A stretch of DNA of 64,000 nt from an uncultured Prevotella sp. GTDB taxonomy: Bacteria > Bacteroidota > Bacteroidia > Bacteroidales > Bacteroidaceae. Below the pieces are notes generated by a model. That model searched no databases. It saw only the letters and a list, made by a program, of their open reading frames with translations, and had not been told where the DNA came from. Positions 1 to 8,803 of this stretch are shown here, piece after piece. The stretch covers positions 1-64,000 of the forward strand of contig UQRP01000005.1 in the NCBI GenBank assembly GCA_900543585.1. Reading direction: 5' to 3'. The position numbers were made by a program, and so were the translations under genes. Position 1 is the stretch's first letter. The number at the start of each line of letters is the position of its first letter.

Positions 1-883
1 GCTCCTTCATCTCTTTGCCGTCAGGCTTCTCTCCGGTGGTCACCGTGGCCGCAGTTACTATCATCTCCGGGGTCATCGCCATATGGGTCTTGTAGCCAAG
101 GAAAGATCCCGTATCCTCGGATTTGTGCCCAAGGCGGGCGTCGCTATCCTTGACGGATGAGGTGAAGTGGTCCTCTATGTCGCCGATAGTCTCCTCCAGA
201 AGGTTCAAGTTTTCCACTACAGCAGGCACGTCGCTCATGATTTCCTTGTCACGAATAACGGAGATTAGCTCACGGCTGTAGGCTATCTCTTCCTCAAGGT
301 CTTTCCTTACAGGCTTCTTGGGGAACATGGCACGATACGTGTCAGGTTCCTTGGTATTTATGTAGATACTGTGCCGGAGTTTCTTGCTGCGCAGCTGGAG
401 CAGATCCACGGGAGCATACGGGTTGTACTTTGAGCAGGTGTGCGTAGCGTCTATGATGAGGGTTCGCGACTTGATAACGCCCAATTCCACGGCTGTCTTG
501 ACGCTGCTGGAGATAAGGTAGTCCAGCAGGTTCATGTCGACAAGGCGCTGACGGCGGAACACACTCAACAGGCTGGGATCTATCACGTCAGACTCAGGAG
601 CAAGGTCGAGGAAGTATTTGAATGCCATGTCAGACATGCACCTCTCTACCAGGCCTCTGTCAGACATGCCATAAAGGCACTTGAGGAACAGATACTTGAA
701 CATTCTGACGGGATCTTCTGCGTAGCGTCCCATCTTGGCACTATATTTTTCTTTCACTTCATTGCGAATGAAAGAAAAATCTATGTTTTCCTTCAAGATG
801 CGGAGCTTGTGGGTCTGGGGTACCACTATATTATAGAGTTCGGTGTAAGGGCTCAGTATGAGTTCGGTCTGCTCTGCCAGCAT
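1..883 (-). mobile_element. IS1182-type transposase, 5' part (runs off the left edge)
   Basis: This leftward reading frame starts at an ATG at 883-881 and is open for 294 codons to the window edge, so only the N-terminal part is present. Residues about 50-110 look like the DUF772/InsH N-terminal domain (FLKCLYGMSDRGLVERC, then DPSLLSVFRRQRL), followed by a first catalytic-type aspartate in LIIDATHTCSKYNP and later GHKSEDTGSFLGYKTHM, as expected for an IS1182/IS5-group DDE transposase. It would cut and rejoin DNA to move its element. A candidate promoter lies just upstream. Neither end of the element can be fixed from this window. I see no frameshift, so the copy may be intact beyond the edge. 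Confidence 0.85.
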
Positions 884-907
884 AATTACTATGTTTTTTA
901 TTCGATG

Positions 908-939
908 TAAAGATACGAAAAAAATCGGACATAGCCAAA
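908..939 (-). promoter_or_regulatory. Candidate promoter of the transposase
   Basis: On the minus strand a -7 box TATCTTTA (908-915) fits the Bacteroidetes consensus TAnnTTTG except for its last base, with TTTG (936-939) 20 bases upstream. It lies 25 bases in front of the transposase ATG. Confidence 0.5.
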
Positions 940-1420
940 TTTCCGGGACGAAAAGATTAACACCCAATGTATAAATATAACCCCTCCCAGACTTTTTCAG
1001 CAGCCTCGATAACCCCCGCCCCTACGGTAATACCGGCAATACTGTGCACCTTGTTTTCCCTCCTTCCACGTGAGACCTCTCCGAGGTCTTTGCTTATCGC
1101 CCTCCTGCTGCCCCAGGTCGCTCACGTCCGTGGTGGCTTGCTTCGCTGCGCCACCACGCCCGTTCGACGACCAGGGGTCATTCATGGTGTGACCCCTTCG
1201 GGGTCAGTGCTCACGTTAAGTTCTATGGCTGATCGCTATCCCTCTGATACACACTGGTGGTAACGTAGGTTTTAAAGGTTTTCTTTGTGTCAGCGGCAAG
1301 ATTTGACGCAGGAGAATCTGGCCTAAGCCCTTGCCGTTGACACAAAGCGGTTTTCCAGGTTTTGGTTAAAAATATGGTCATGGGTAGGTCCTTCCTTGGT
1401 ATCGCAGAGGCCAAGCGATT
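940..1420. other. Gene-free stretch with several hairpins
   Basis: No convincing gene is visible in these 480 bases; the short open frames on both strands have no recognisable domain. It holds a 7-bp hairpin (AGACCTC/GAGGTCT, about 1072-1088), a 7-bp hairpin TGACCCC-ttc-GGGGTCA (about 1190-1206) and the long inverted repeat at 1283-1347 listed separately. It probably contains the outer end of the neighbouring insertion element, but I could not locate a terminal repeat or target duplication. Confidence 0.5.
1283..1347. repeat. 18-bp inverted repeat with 29-base loop
   Basis: CTTTGTGTCAGCGGCAAG (1283-1300) and CTTGCCGTTGACACAAAG (1330-1347) are inverted copies with one mismatch in 18. Inside, AGATT and AATCT can extend the pairing. 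No T-tract follows, so it is not a classical terminator. It may be part of the neighbouring mobile element or a dispersed palindrome. Confidence 0.7.
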
Positions 1421-2236
1421 TCATTCTATATCGAATATCTCGCTGGGCGTCTTGCGCTTGAGCACATCGAGCTTGAAGTCGGCACCCTTCTCGTTGCCCG
1501 CCACGATGCCATGCTCTCTGAGGATCTGCTTCACCGTCTTCTCGGCCAGGTCCGGGTGGTTGTTCTCATCGCTGAGATGGCAGAGCCACACATGGCGCAG
1601 CGTCGGCGTAGCGTTCTCAGCCAGCGCCAGGGCACACTCCACATTGCTCTGGTGACCGTAAGGCCCCGCAATACGGCACTTCAGATGTTCCGGATAAGGA
1701 CCCGACTCCAGCATCTGCTGCTCGTAGTCAGCCTCGATGACGAGGTAGTTAGCCTTGGCGATATACTGCTTCATCTCGTTGGTGAGGTGCCCGATGTCCG
1801 TCATCACCACAAAGGTGATGTCCTCGTAGCGTATCTCGTAGCCCACGTTGTCCGTACTGTCGTGTGGCACCCCGAAGGGCGTGATGGTGAACGGCCCTAC
1901 TGTGAAGGGAACGTTCTTCTCCACCGTATGCTTCAGGCTCGGGAGTATCTTCTTCCGCACGCTCCAGTTCCTGCCTATCCCCTCGTGGACACCCGCTGTG
2001 GTGTACACCGGCAGGTTGTAGTTCGTGCTGATACAGCCCACCGACCGCACGTGGTCGGCATGGTCGTGGGTGATGAGCAGCGCCGTGGCACTGTACAGGG
2101 ACAGACCGTAGCCGCGGACATACTTCTTCAGCGTACGCACACCCACACCGGCGTCCAAGACAAGGCCGTCGCTGTCGGTATACAGCAGACTACAGTTGCC
2201 GCTGCTACCACTGCCAAAAGAAACAAAATGTAGCAT
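1421..2236 (-). CDS. WalJ/YycJ-like metallo-beta-lactamase-fold hydrolase
   Basis: This 271-residue protein is a cytosolic metallo-beta-lactamase-fold hydrolase of the WalJ/YycJ group, which are thought to act as 5'-3' exonucleases or DNA-metabolism enzymes. The start MLHFVSFGSGSSGNCS is typical of the group, and the metal-binding HxHxDH motif is intact at residues 57-62 (HDHADH). Later motifs include the aspartate/histidine patches VMTDIGHLT and WLCHLSDENNH. Length is normal for the family. It is a single gene with its own promoter, divergent from the small lipoprotein gene at 2378. The substrate is not predictable from sequence. Confidence 0.85.
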   Translation of the reverse strand: MLHFVSFGSGSSGNCSLLYTDSDGLVLDAGVGVRTLKKYVRGYGLSLYSATALLITHDHADHVRSVGCISTNYNLPVYTTAGVHEGIGRNWSVRKKILPSLKHTVEKNVPFTVGPFTITPFGVPHDSTDNVGYEIRYEDITFVVMTDIGHLTNEMKQYIAKANYLVIEADYEQQMLESGPYPEHLKCRIAGPYGHQSNVECALALAENATPTLRHVWLCHLSDENNHPDLAEKTVKQILREHGIVAGNEKGADFKLDVLKRKTPSEIFDIE

Positions 2237-2254
2237 TGTTGTTGGAATTTACTA

Positions 2255-2262
2255 CAAAGTTA
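2255..2262 (-). promoter_or_regulatory. -7 box TAACTTTG of the WalJ-like gene
   Basis: TAACTTTG on the minus strand, 19 bases in front of the ATG at 2236, matches TAnnTTTG exactly. No clear -33 box is visible. Confidence 0.5.
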
Positions 2263-2318
2263 ACCAAAACATTCCAATTCCTTCCGAATAGTAAGTAAAA
2301 AAAGTTTAAGTGCCCGTT

Positions 2319-2353
2319 TTTGTTGCCCAGCCCCGGAAAACTCCCTAACTTTG
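2319..2353 (+). promoter_or_regulatory. Promoter of the small lipoprotein gene
   Basis: TAACTTTG at 2346-2353 matches the -7 consensus, with TTTGTTG at 2319-2325 placing a TTG 20 bases upstream. The start codon follows 24 bases later. Confidence 0.6.
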
Positions 2354-2377
2354 CAGTGAAGCAAAACAGAGTAACGA

Positions 2378-2827
2378 ATGTCAAAACACATCTTTTTCCC
2401 ACTCCTCGCGGCCGCTGTCCTGACCGCCACCGCCCTCTCCGCCTGTCATGAGGCAAGCAAGCGAGACATCACCGAGGCCGTAGACTCCTTCTCTACAGCG
2501 TATTTCAACTGGCAGTTCGACAAGGCCCAGCGCTATTGCGACGCCAACGCTGAGAAGTGGATGGCATACGCCGCCGCGCAGGTCAACGAGCAGGATGTCG
2601 ACTCTCTCAGAGCCATGGAAGAAGGAGCTTCTGTCAAAGTCAAGAACATTGACTTCTACAGCTCCGACGATACCGCCAACGTCACCGTTGAGGTACACAA
2701 TTTCTTGGATTTGGACTCTATCGGAAAACCCGCACATCTCATCAACAATGCCCTTTTCGATATTCTGACCGTTAAGCAAGGCGATAGTTGGCGGGTGACA
2801 TTAAAAGAATTGCCGAAGAGAAGATAG
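2378..2827 (+). CDS. Small lipoprotein, NTF2/DUF4878-like
   Basis: This is a 149-residue predicted lipoprotein. Residues 1-22 form a signal peptide ending in LSAC, with Cys22 as the likely lipidated residue. The rest (ITEAVDSFSTAYFNWQFDKAQRYC, then alternating beta-type segments ending in LTVKQGDSWRVTLKEL) resembles the NTF2-like fold of DUF4878 lipoproteins common in Bacteroidetes. The function of these proteins is unknown, and the fold assignment is by pattern only. It stands alone between the divergent hydrolase gene and a 22-bp repeat array. Confidence 0.7.
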   Translation: MSKHIFFPLLAAAVLTATALSACHEASKRDITEAVDSFSTAYFNWQFDKAQRYCDANAEKWMAYAAAQVNEQDVDSLRAMEEGASVKVKNIDFYSSDDTANVTVEVHNFLDLDSIGKPAHLINNALFDILTVKQGDSWRVTLKELPKRR

Positions 2828-2877
2828 TGCTTATCCGACGCGCCGAAGATAGAAATATACAGATGGTGACAGCTTCC

Positions 2878-2963
2878 GTGGCAAATGCCAGCGAATTCTG
2901 TGGCATATGCCAACGACATTTGTGGCAAATGCCGCTGATGTCCGTGGCAAATGTCAGGGAATA
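2878..2963. repeat. 22-bp tandem palindrome array, copy 1
   Basis: Four units start at 2880, 2902, 2924 and 2946, exactly 22 bp apart. Each begins with GGCAAATGCC or a close variant (unit 2 is the perfect palindrome GGCATATGCC; unit 4 has GTC at the end). Unit positions 14-19 hold a second palindrome or near-palindrome (GAATTC in unit 1, GATGTC in unit 3). The same pattern recurs at 28139 and 63001. The array is intergenic and is not coding. Confidence 0.9.
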
Positions 2964-3008
2964 GGGTGTTAGGTGGTAGGTGTTAGATGATAGGTGGTAG
3001 GTGTTAAT
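2964..3008. repeat. Direct repeat TAGGTGGTAGGTGTTA, two copies
   Basis: TAGGTGGTAGGTGTTA begins at 2970 and again at 2991, a period of 21 bases, in a G/T-rich low-complexity run. It looks like slippage-type intergenic sequence. Confidence 0.7.
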
Positions 3009-3028
3009 GGTATGTCCGTTGACACCGT

Positions 3029-3057
3029 AGGGGCGCGGCCCTCTGTGGGCCGCCCCT
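3029..3057. repeat. GC-rich hairpin element
   Basis: AGGGGCGCGGCCC (3029-3041) and GGGCCGCCCCT (3047-3057) pair around a 5-base loop with a small bulge. It is far more GC-rich than its surroundings and has no T-tract on either side, so it looks like a palindromic interspersed element rather than a terminator. Confidence 0.6.
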
Positions 3058-3063
3058 CCACGT

Positions 3064-3369
3064 TTAGAACGACATCATGAAGTTGAATCTGAGTCCCCAT
3101 TTGTCGACGTTAGGAAGTTCTTTGTATGTCAGTCTTCTGACATAGTCAACGCCGAAGAACTTGAAGATGTTGTGAATGCCCACGATGGCCTCCCAGTACG
3201 GCTGGTTGCTCATGATATGGGTCTCAGCGGGGAACTGGAAGAGGCGGCTGTCTCCCGGGTTCTTGTAGGGGTTGTTCTTGTCGGTGAGGTGTCCCCACAT
3301 TCCCTTGACGCCGATGAACTCTCTCCACTTGAGCATCTTGATGATCGGTATGCGGTTGAAGCCTTGCAA
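3064..3369 (-). pseudogene. 3' remnant of a DUF5686-type outer membrane protein gene
   Basis: The leftward frame encodes about 100 residues, from FNRIPIIKMLKWRE to the stop, that match the C-terminal part of the large DUF5686 / carboxypeptidase-regulatory-like outer membrane proteins of Bacteroidetes: an aromatic-rich beta-barrel end (YWEAIVGIHNIFKFFGVDYVR and a terminal phenylalanine). Family members are about 800 residues or longer, and the whole N-terminal portion is missing. The frame has no ATG start upstream. The break lies near 3370-3390, where an unrelated remnant begins on the other strand. I regard it as a dead 3' fragment. Confidence 0.7.
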
Positions 3370-3371
3370 AG

Positions 3372-3479
3372 ACGCTCGTGGCGCCGGTCAGGATACGCTC
3401 AACGGATTTCCACACCTTCTATGTCTATCACCGCGGTGCACGTCTCGACTACCGCTATGAAAACGTGCGGGATATATAA
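3372..3479 (+). pseudogene. 3' remnant of an unidentified rightward gene
   Basis: A rightward frame reads through about 35 residues ending in FYVYHRGARLDYRYENVRDI and a TAA at 3477-3479, followed 24 bases later by a well-formed terminator. The residue pattern looks protein-like, but the frame has no start and runs into the DUF5686 remnant. I do not recognise the family. The interpretation as a 5'-truncated gene is an inference from the open tail plus the terminator. Confidence 0.4.
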
Positions 3480-3503
3480 TAGAGGCATCGTCTGTTAACA
3501 CAT

Positions 3504-3537
3504 AGAGCCAGCTGCTGGGTAGCGCTGGCTCTTTTTT
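3504..3537 (+). terminator. Rightward intrinsic terminator
   Basis: AGAGCCAGC (3504-3512) pairs with GCTGGCTCT (3524-3532), followed by a T-run to 3537. It points rightward but no intact rightward gene precedes it, so it probably belonged to the truncated gene ending at 3479. Confidence 0.75.
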
Positions 3538-3558
3538 GTGTGCGACATTAGGGACGCT

Positions 3559-6480
3559 CTATTTGGCAAGTTTATCCTTAAGGTATTTACCGGTGATACT
3601 CTTGCTGTTGCTGACGATTTCCTCCGGCGTACCCTCGGCAACGATTCTTCCACCACCACTTCCGCCATCAGGGCCAAGGTCTATCACCCAGTCTGCACTT
3701 TTGACGACGTCGAGGTTGTGCTCGATGACGAGAACAGTGTGGCCGCGCTCTATCAGTGCCGTGAAGGCATGAAGCAAGCGTGTGATGTCGTGGAAGTGGA
3801 GGCCCGTCGTCGGCTCATCGAAGATGAAGAGTGTGGGCTCCTGCTTCTCCTGGCCTATGAAGTAAGCGAGCTTGACGCGCTGGTTCTCACCTCCTGAGAG
3901 GGTGGAGGAGTTCTGACCAAGCTGGATATAGCCTAATCCTACATCTTGTAGCGGCCGCAGTCTGTCGACAATGGTCTTCTGCTTGTATGTGGTGAAGAAC
4001 TCCATGGCCTCGTCGACGGTCATGTTGAGCACATCGTCGATATTCTTTCCTTGGAAGGTGACATCGAGGACTTCTTTCTTAAATCTCTTTCCGTGGCAGG
4101 CCTCGCAAGTCAGCGTGAGGTCGGCCATGAACTGCATCTCCACGGTGATGACGCCAGCACCCTTACATTCCTCGCAGCGTCCGCCCTCAGCATTGAATGA
4201 GAAATACTGAGCCGAGAATCCGAGCTGCTTGGCAAGCGGCTGGTCGGCGAAGAGCTGTCGAATAGCGTCGTAAGCCTTGAGGTAGGTAGCGGGATTGGCA
4301 CGTGTGCTCTTGCCGATGGGATTCTGGTCGACGAACTCCACGTGCCGGATGACTGTCCAGTTGCCTTCCAGAGAAGTGTATTCGCCGGGGAGGTCGGCGA
4401 CTTCATTCAGATGGCGTTTCAGGGCAGGGAAGAGGATGCCCTTGACGAGACTTGACTTGCCGGAGCCGGAGACACCGGTGACGGCAGTGAGGACGTTGAG
4501 CGGAAACTGTGCGTCGACACCCTTGAGATTGTTCATGCGGCAGCCTTTGAGCAGAATGCTCTTGTTCCACTGGCGACGTGATGATGGTACGGGGATGTTA
4601 TCCTCGCCATCGAGATAACGCAGTGTGTAGCTCTGTGGAAATTTATTGAGGAGCGCCTTTGTGTCGGCACCATGCAGAGGTCCTTGGAAAACGACCTCGC
4701 CACCATTCCGGCCTGCGTCAGGACCGATGTCGATAAGCCAGTCAGCAGCGCGCATGACCTCCTCGTCGTGTTCCACAACAATGACGGTATTGCCCTGCCC
4801 TTGCAGTTCTCTGAGCACACGGATGAGGCGGTCGGTGTCGCGGCTGTGCAGGCCGATGCTGGGCTCGTCGAGGATGTACAGACTTCCAACGAGCGGCGAA
4901 CCGAGGGATGTCGTCAGCCGCACTCGCTGACTCTCACCGCCGGAGAGGGTATTAGCCATGCGCCCAAGGGTGAGATAGCCGAGACCGACATCGACAAGGA
5001 AGCCTAAACGGGAACGTATCTCTATGAGGAGCCGGCGCGCGATCTGCTGCTCGTGGTCGGTGAGGGTGAGGTTGTCAAACCACACCTTCAACTTGTCGAT
5101 GGGCATCTCAACGAGGTCGGTGATGGCTCTGTCGTTGATTTTCACCCATGTGGCTTCCTTTCTCAGTCGGGTGCCGTGACAGGTGGGACAGACGGTCTTG
5201 CCACGATACCGGCTCATCATGACTCGATATTGTATCTTGTACTGGTTCTCCTTGACCATACGGAAGAAGGCATCGATGCAAACGGCATCGGCTTTGAGCT
5301 CGCCTTTCGAATTGAGGTCGGCAGGCAGACCATGCCAGAGCATGTCTTTCTCCTTGCGCGTCAATTCATAGTAAGGTGTAAAGATGGGAAAGTCGACATC
5401 TTTGGCCCGGCGGACGAACTCGTCCTGCCACATCTTCATCTTCTCACCATGCCAGCACTGCACACAGCCGTCGTAGACAGAGAGTGAAGAGTTGGGGATA
5501 ACGAGTTTCTCGTCGATACCGATGACGCTGCCAAATCCCTCGCAAGTGGGGCAAGCTCCAGCGGGGGAGTTGAAAGAGAACATATTGTCATTCGGTTCTT
5601 CGAAGACTATGCCGTCTGCCTCAAAGCGTGAGGAATAGTCGAAACTCATGCCCGAGGGTACCATGATGATGCGACAGGTGCCATGACCTTCATACATGGC
5701 TGTCTCTACAGAGTCGGTGAGGCGGGAGATGGCGTCTTTCTCCGTTGACACAGACATGCGGTCGATGATAAGATACAGAGATGAGCTTTCGCTTCCATTT
5801 TCTGTAGGGTTTCCCTTATCATTGGTTGCATTATTAATAAGGTGTGGGTCATTGAGAACATCCTCTATCTTTGCTACATCGCCGTTGACAAGAATACGCG
5901 TGTAGCCCTCCTGAAGATAGATCTGCAGCTGCTGCTCCATGGTCCTGCCCTGTCCAGACTTCGCATCCTCATCATTGACAGCCGCTTCCTCGCTGTTGCC
6001 AGAGGTCGTGATAGGTGCCGCTACCATAAACCTTGTGCCCTGCCCAAAGTTCAGCACGGCGTTGACGATGTCCTCGGCACTTTGCTTCTTCACTTCCTGC
6101 CCAGAGACGGGAGAAAAGGTATGACCGATACGGGCATAGAGAAGGCGCAGGTATTCGTATATCTCTGTAGATGTCCCCACTGTAGAACGGGGATTACGTG
6201 CTGCTACCTTCTGCTCTATGGCGATAGCGGGTGGCAGGCCTTTGATATAATCGCATTCCGGCTTGCTCATTCGTCCGAGAAATTGTCGGGCGTAGCTTGA
6301 CAGACTCTCCACGTAGCGGCGCTGTCCTTCTGCGTAGAGTGTGTCGAAGGCGAGACTTGACTTGCCGGAGCCTGATACTCCCGTAACGACGATAAGCTTG
6401 TTGCGCGGTATCTTCAAGCTGATGTTTTTCAGATTGTTGGCACGCGCGCCTTTTATCTCTATATATCCGTTGTCTGGCAT
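3559..6480 (-). CDS. uvrA: Excinuclease ABC subunit A
   Basis: UvrA (973 residues) is the damage-recognition ATPase of nucleotide excision repair and works as a dimer with UvrB. Two ABC cassettes are visible: Walker [10 protein letters not shown] near residue 37 with the UvrA motif [16 protein letters not shown], signature [11 protein letters not shown], then a second Walker [10 protein letters not shown] and signature [11 protein letters not shown]. Zinc-type cysteine pairs CPTC...CPTCHG and CEEC...CEACHG are intact. An acidic, low-complexity insert occurs around residues 155-180. I chose ATG 6480 because the longer ATG at 6525 would lie upstream of the -7 promoter box; that box falls between the two ATGs. 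Bacteroidetes often carry two UvrA paralogues, so this may be either one. Confidence 0.93.
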   Translation of the reverse strand: MPDNGYIEIKGARANNLKNISLKIPRNKLIVVTGVSGSGKSSLAFDTLYAEGQRRYVESLSSYARQFLGRMSKPECDYIKGLPPAIAIEQKVAARNPRSTVGTSTEIYEYLRLLYARIGHTFSPVSGQEVKKQSAEDIVNAVLNFGQGTRFMVAAPITTSGNSEEAAVNDEDAKSGQGRTMEQQLQIYLQEGYTRILVNGDVAKIEDVLNDPHLINNATNDKGNPTENGSESSSLYLIIDRMSVSTEKDAISRLTDSVETAMYEGHGTCRIIMVPSGMSFDYSSRFEADGIVFEEPNDNMFSFNSPAGACPTCEGFGSVIGIDEKLVIPNSSLSVYDGCVQCWHGEKMKMWQDEFVRRAKDVDFPIFTPYYELTRKEKDMLWHGLPADLNSKGELKADAVCIDAFFRMVKENQYKIQYRVMMSRYRGKTVCPTCHGTRLRKEATWVKINDRAITDLVEMPIDKLKVWFDNLTLTDHEQQIARRLLIEIRSRLGFLVDVGLGYLTLGRMANTLSGGESQRVRLTTSLGSPLVGSLYILDEPSIGLHSRDTDRLIRVLRELQGQGNTVIVVEHDEEVMRAADWLIDIGPDAGRNGGEVVFQGPLHGADTKALLNKFPQSYTLRYLDGEDNIPVPSSRRQWNKSILLKGCRMNNLKGVDAQFPLNVLTAVTGVSGSGKSSLVKGILFPALKRHLNEVADLPGEYTSLEGNWTVIRHVEFVDQNPIGKSTRANPATYLKAYDAIRQLFADQPLAKQLGFSAQYFSFNAEGGRCEECKGAGVITVEMQFMADLTLTCEACHGKRFKKEVLDVTFQGKNIDDVLNMTVDEAMEFFTTYKQKTIVDRLRPLQDVGLGYIQLGQNSSTLSGGENQRVKLAYFIGQEKQEPTLFIFDEPTTGLHFHDITRLLHAFTALIERGHTVLVIEHNLDVVKSADWVIDLGPDGGSGGGRIVAEGTPEEIVSNSKSITGKYLKDKLAK

Positions 6481-6505
6481 CAATGTGTTGTTTTGGTTTG
6501 GTATG

Positions 6506-6536
6506 CAAAGATAGTGCAAAGACATGAGATGACAAA
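6506..6536 (-). promoter_or_regulatory. Promoter of uvrA, fixing its start
   Basis: TATCTTTG (6506-6513) with TTTG (6533-6536) 19 bases upstream on the minus strand fits both consensus boxes. Because it lies between two in-frame ATGs, transcripts should include only the ATG at 6480. Confidence 0.7.
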
Positions 6537-6589
6537 GGAAAGCAGATGTTTTTTAATATGGCTTGCAAGCATACGGTCTGCTGTCGTCA

Positions 6590-6635
6590 AAAGAAAAAAG
6601 CGCCGGTTGCCACTTGTGTCGTGGCAGCCGACGCT
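6590..6635 (-). terminator. Terminator after the HtrA protease gene
   Basis: On the minus strand AGCGTCGGCTGCCAC and GTGGCAACCGGCGCT form an imperfect stem followed by a T-rich run (TTTTTTCTTTT), 25 bases beyond the stop of the htrA-type gene. Confidence 0.7.
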
Positions 6636-6659
6636 GTAATGCTGATAGTTCTTGCTATT

Positions 6660-8129
6660 TTACTCGCTGACCTTGATAGCCTTATAGTCTGTCTTTCCAG
6701 AAGGCCACATGCCGGTGATGAAGAGTACTGGATTCTTACTCATCGAAGCGTCCTTGACGGCTTGCTGCAAGTCAGAAATCTCCTTCATCGGCTTGTCATT
6801 GACAGTGAGGATGATGAATCCGTCGCTGATGCCACCCTCTTTGAAAGCACCGTTCTTGACGTTCTTCACCTGCAAACCATAGCTGATACCCAACTGCTTC
6901 TTGAGGGCCTCGTCGACAGGCAGCACGTTGGCACCAAGCACAGCAAGATCAGCAGTCTTGACGACTTTGGTGTTGCCCTGCTGATTCTTCAGCGTGACAG
7001 TCTTCGTCATCTTCTTCTTATTGCGAAGCCATGTGATGGTAGCCTTGTCGCCAGGACGTTTGTTGTTGATAATCTGCTGGAGCTCGGCCATCTTGTTGAC
7101 CTGCTTGCCATCGATTTCCACGATAACATCGCCCTCCTTGAGTCCGGCGGCAGCACCGGCACCATTGTCCTCTACGCTGGCAACATATACGCCCGTGTTG
7201 GTACCATAGTCAGGAACGTCCTTGTTCTGGTCCTTGAGCGCGTCAATCTGGTTGTGGAGGTCACCGCCGCGGATGCCGAGATAAGCACGCTGCACGGTGC
7301 CATATTCCTTCAGATCGCTGACGACTTTGTTCATAATAGCTGTAGGAATAGCAAAACCATAGCCAGCATAGGATCCTGTCTCTGAATAGAGCATGGCGTT
7401 GATGCCCACAAGCTCGCCCTTGGTATTGACAAGAGCGCCGCCGGAGTTACCGCGGTTGATAGCGGCATCGGTCTGGATGAAACTCTCCACGCCATTAGCA
7501 CCCATAGAGCGAGCCTTGGCGGAGACGATACCGGCCGTCACCGTGTTGCTCAGACCAAAGGGGTTGCCAACGGCAATGACCCATTCGCCGACTTGCAGCT
7601 TGTCAGAGTCGCCGATAGGCAGCGTGGCAAGGTTTTTACCCTCAATCTTTATCAGGGCAAGGTCGGTAGTGGGGTCTGTACCGATAATCTTAGCGTTGAA
7701 CTCACGGTTGTCTTCAAGGGTTACTGTCAATTCGTCAGCCCCCTGAACGACGTGGTTGTTGGTAACGATATATCCGTCGGGGCTGATGATGACACCCGAG
7801 CCGAGACCCTCCTGCTTGGGGGTTCTAATCTGTCGCTTCTGTTTGCCATTGTTGCCTTGGTTAGGATTGCCGAAGAATCCGAAGGGGTCAGAGAAGAAGT
7901 CGTCGAAGGGGTTGCCATCGACCTCAACGGTCTGAGTCTTGGAGTTCTGTACAGTCTTGACACTGACAACTGCTGCAAGAGCCTTCTTGGACGCATAGGT
8001 AAGGTCGACAGGCTGCCCAGCCTCCTCAATGGTATTGGTAGCGGCATTGGCCTTATAGAAGGCTCCGGCTGAGAATGTCAGGGAGACAACGCACAAGCCT
8101 GCTAATACGTAATTTCTGATTTGTTTCAT
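6660..8129 (-). CDS. DegP/HtrA-type periplasmic serine protease
   Basis: This 489-residue protease/chaperone degrades or refolds damaged envelope proteins. Residues 1-30 form a signal peptide (MKQIRNYVLAGLCVVSLTFS). The trypsin-like triad is complete: His in NNHVVQGADE, Asp in TDPTTDLALIK, and Ser in INRGNSGGALVN. Two PDZ domains follow: GVYVASVEDNGAGAAAGLKEGD is the first, and the second, near the C-terminus, is partly degenerate (GGISDGFIILTVNDKPM). An in-frame extension to 8192 is rejected because it lacks a signal peptide start and overlaps the promoter box. It lies upstream of uvrA, each with its own promoter and a terminator between them. Confidence 0.92.
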   Translation of the reverse strand: MKQIRNYVLAGLCVVSLTFSAGAFYKANAATNTIEEAGQPVDLTYASKKALAAVVSVKTVQNSKTQTVEVDGNPFDDFFSDPFGFFGNPNQGNNGKQKRQIRTPKQEGLGSGVIISPDGYIVTNNHVVQGADELTVTLEDNREFNAKIIGTDPTTDLALIKIEGKNLATLPIGDSDKLQVGEWVIAVGNPFGLSNTVTAGIVSAKARSMGANGVESFIQTDAAINRGNSGGALVNTKGELVGINAMLYSETGSYAGYGFAIPTAIMNKVVSDLKEYGTVQRAYLGIRGGDLHNQIDALKDQNKDVPDYGTNTGVYVASVEDNGAGAAAGLKEGDVIVEIDGKQVNKMAELQQIINNKRPGDKATITWLRNKKKMTKTVTLKNQQGNTKVVKTADLAVLGANVLPVDEALKKQLGISYGLQVKNVKNGAFKEGGISDGFIILTVNDKPMKEISDLQQAVKDASMSKNPVLFITGMWPSGKTDYKAIKVSE

Positions 8130-8177
8130 GATGTATAAACTTATTGTTATTGTGTTCAATTTGTTATTTTTCGCTTG

Positions 8178-8185
8178 CAAATATA
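8178..8185 (-). promoter_or_regulatory. -7 box TATATTTG of the HtrA gene
   Basis: TATATTTG on the minus strand, 49 bases upstream of the ATG at 8129, matches TAnnTTTG. I see no clear -33 box. Confidence 0.45.
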
Positions 8186-8350
8186 GAGGCAATATTTGTA
8201 ATTAGGACATTTTGTCAGAGAGGTTTATTCGTATTTAACATTTCAATTTTAACACTTAACGCTTCTTTAGTTGCCCTGCACTTTATTTTACATTCATTTA
8301 AAAACTTGCAAAAACTTAACCCGTAGCATTCGTAAGATAAAAGTTTTTAG

Positions 8351-8358
8351 TAATTTTG
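8351..8358 (+). promoter_or_regulatory. -7 box TAATTTTG of the RNase P RNA gene
   Basis: TAATTTTG lies about 8 bases before the inferred 5' end of the RNase P RNA, the expected distance. No clear -33 element. Confidence 0.55.
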
Positions 8359-8364
8359 CAGTCG

Positions 8365-8789
8365 TTGTAAGACAGTACCCCGGCCTGTCGCTATCTTCTT
8401 GACGAGGATAGAGGAAAGTCCGGGCAGCATAAGGCGCTCCACTTCCGAAAATAGAAGCTGCCGGTGACGGCAGGGGTAGGCAGAAGAAAATAACCGCCGC
8501 CATGGAAACTGTCGGGCTCTGGCTCGTCGTGTCTGTGGAGAGGCAAGGGTGAGAAGGTGGTGTAAGAGACCACCAGCAGGCGGGTGACCGCCATGGCTGT
8601 GCCGTCTGGAGGCTGCAAGTTCATGTATACCGTCGTCATGTCAGGGTCGCCTGCCCGATGCGCAAGCAACGACGGAGGGTAGAACGCTGCTGAGCTGGTG
8701 GGTGACCGCCAGCCGAGATAAATGACAAGGCTCCTTCCTACGGGGAGGATACAGAACCCGGCTTATCAGGGTACTGGCTTACTTTTTTT
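8365..8789 (+). ncRNA. rnpB: RNase P RNA
   Basis: This is the catalytic RNA of RNase P, which matures tRNA 5' ends. The conserved blocks appear in order: GAGGAAAGTCCGGGC near 8405, AGAGACCACCAGCA near 8568, GGTAGAACGC near 8677, GATAAATGACAAGG near 8717 and ACAGAACCCGGCTTA near 8752. The outer P1 helix closes with CAGTACCC (8373-8380) against GGGTACTG (8769-8776), and a T-run follows at 8783-8789. The ends are estimated from the helix and the T-run. Open frames on the opposite strand are spurious. Confidence 0.96.
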
Positions 8790-8803
8790 AATATATATAG
8801 CGT

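Noticed and set aside
967..1263. Possible gene in the frames next to the transposase
   Set aside because: The frames lack recognisable domains and contain hairpins; it is probably non-coding.
2830..3010. Possible CRISPR array at the 22-bp repeats
   Set aside because: The units are only 22 bp, are tandem with no unique spacers, and no cas genes are nearby.
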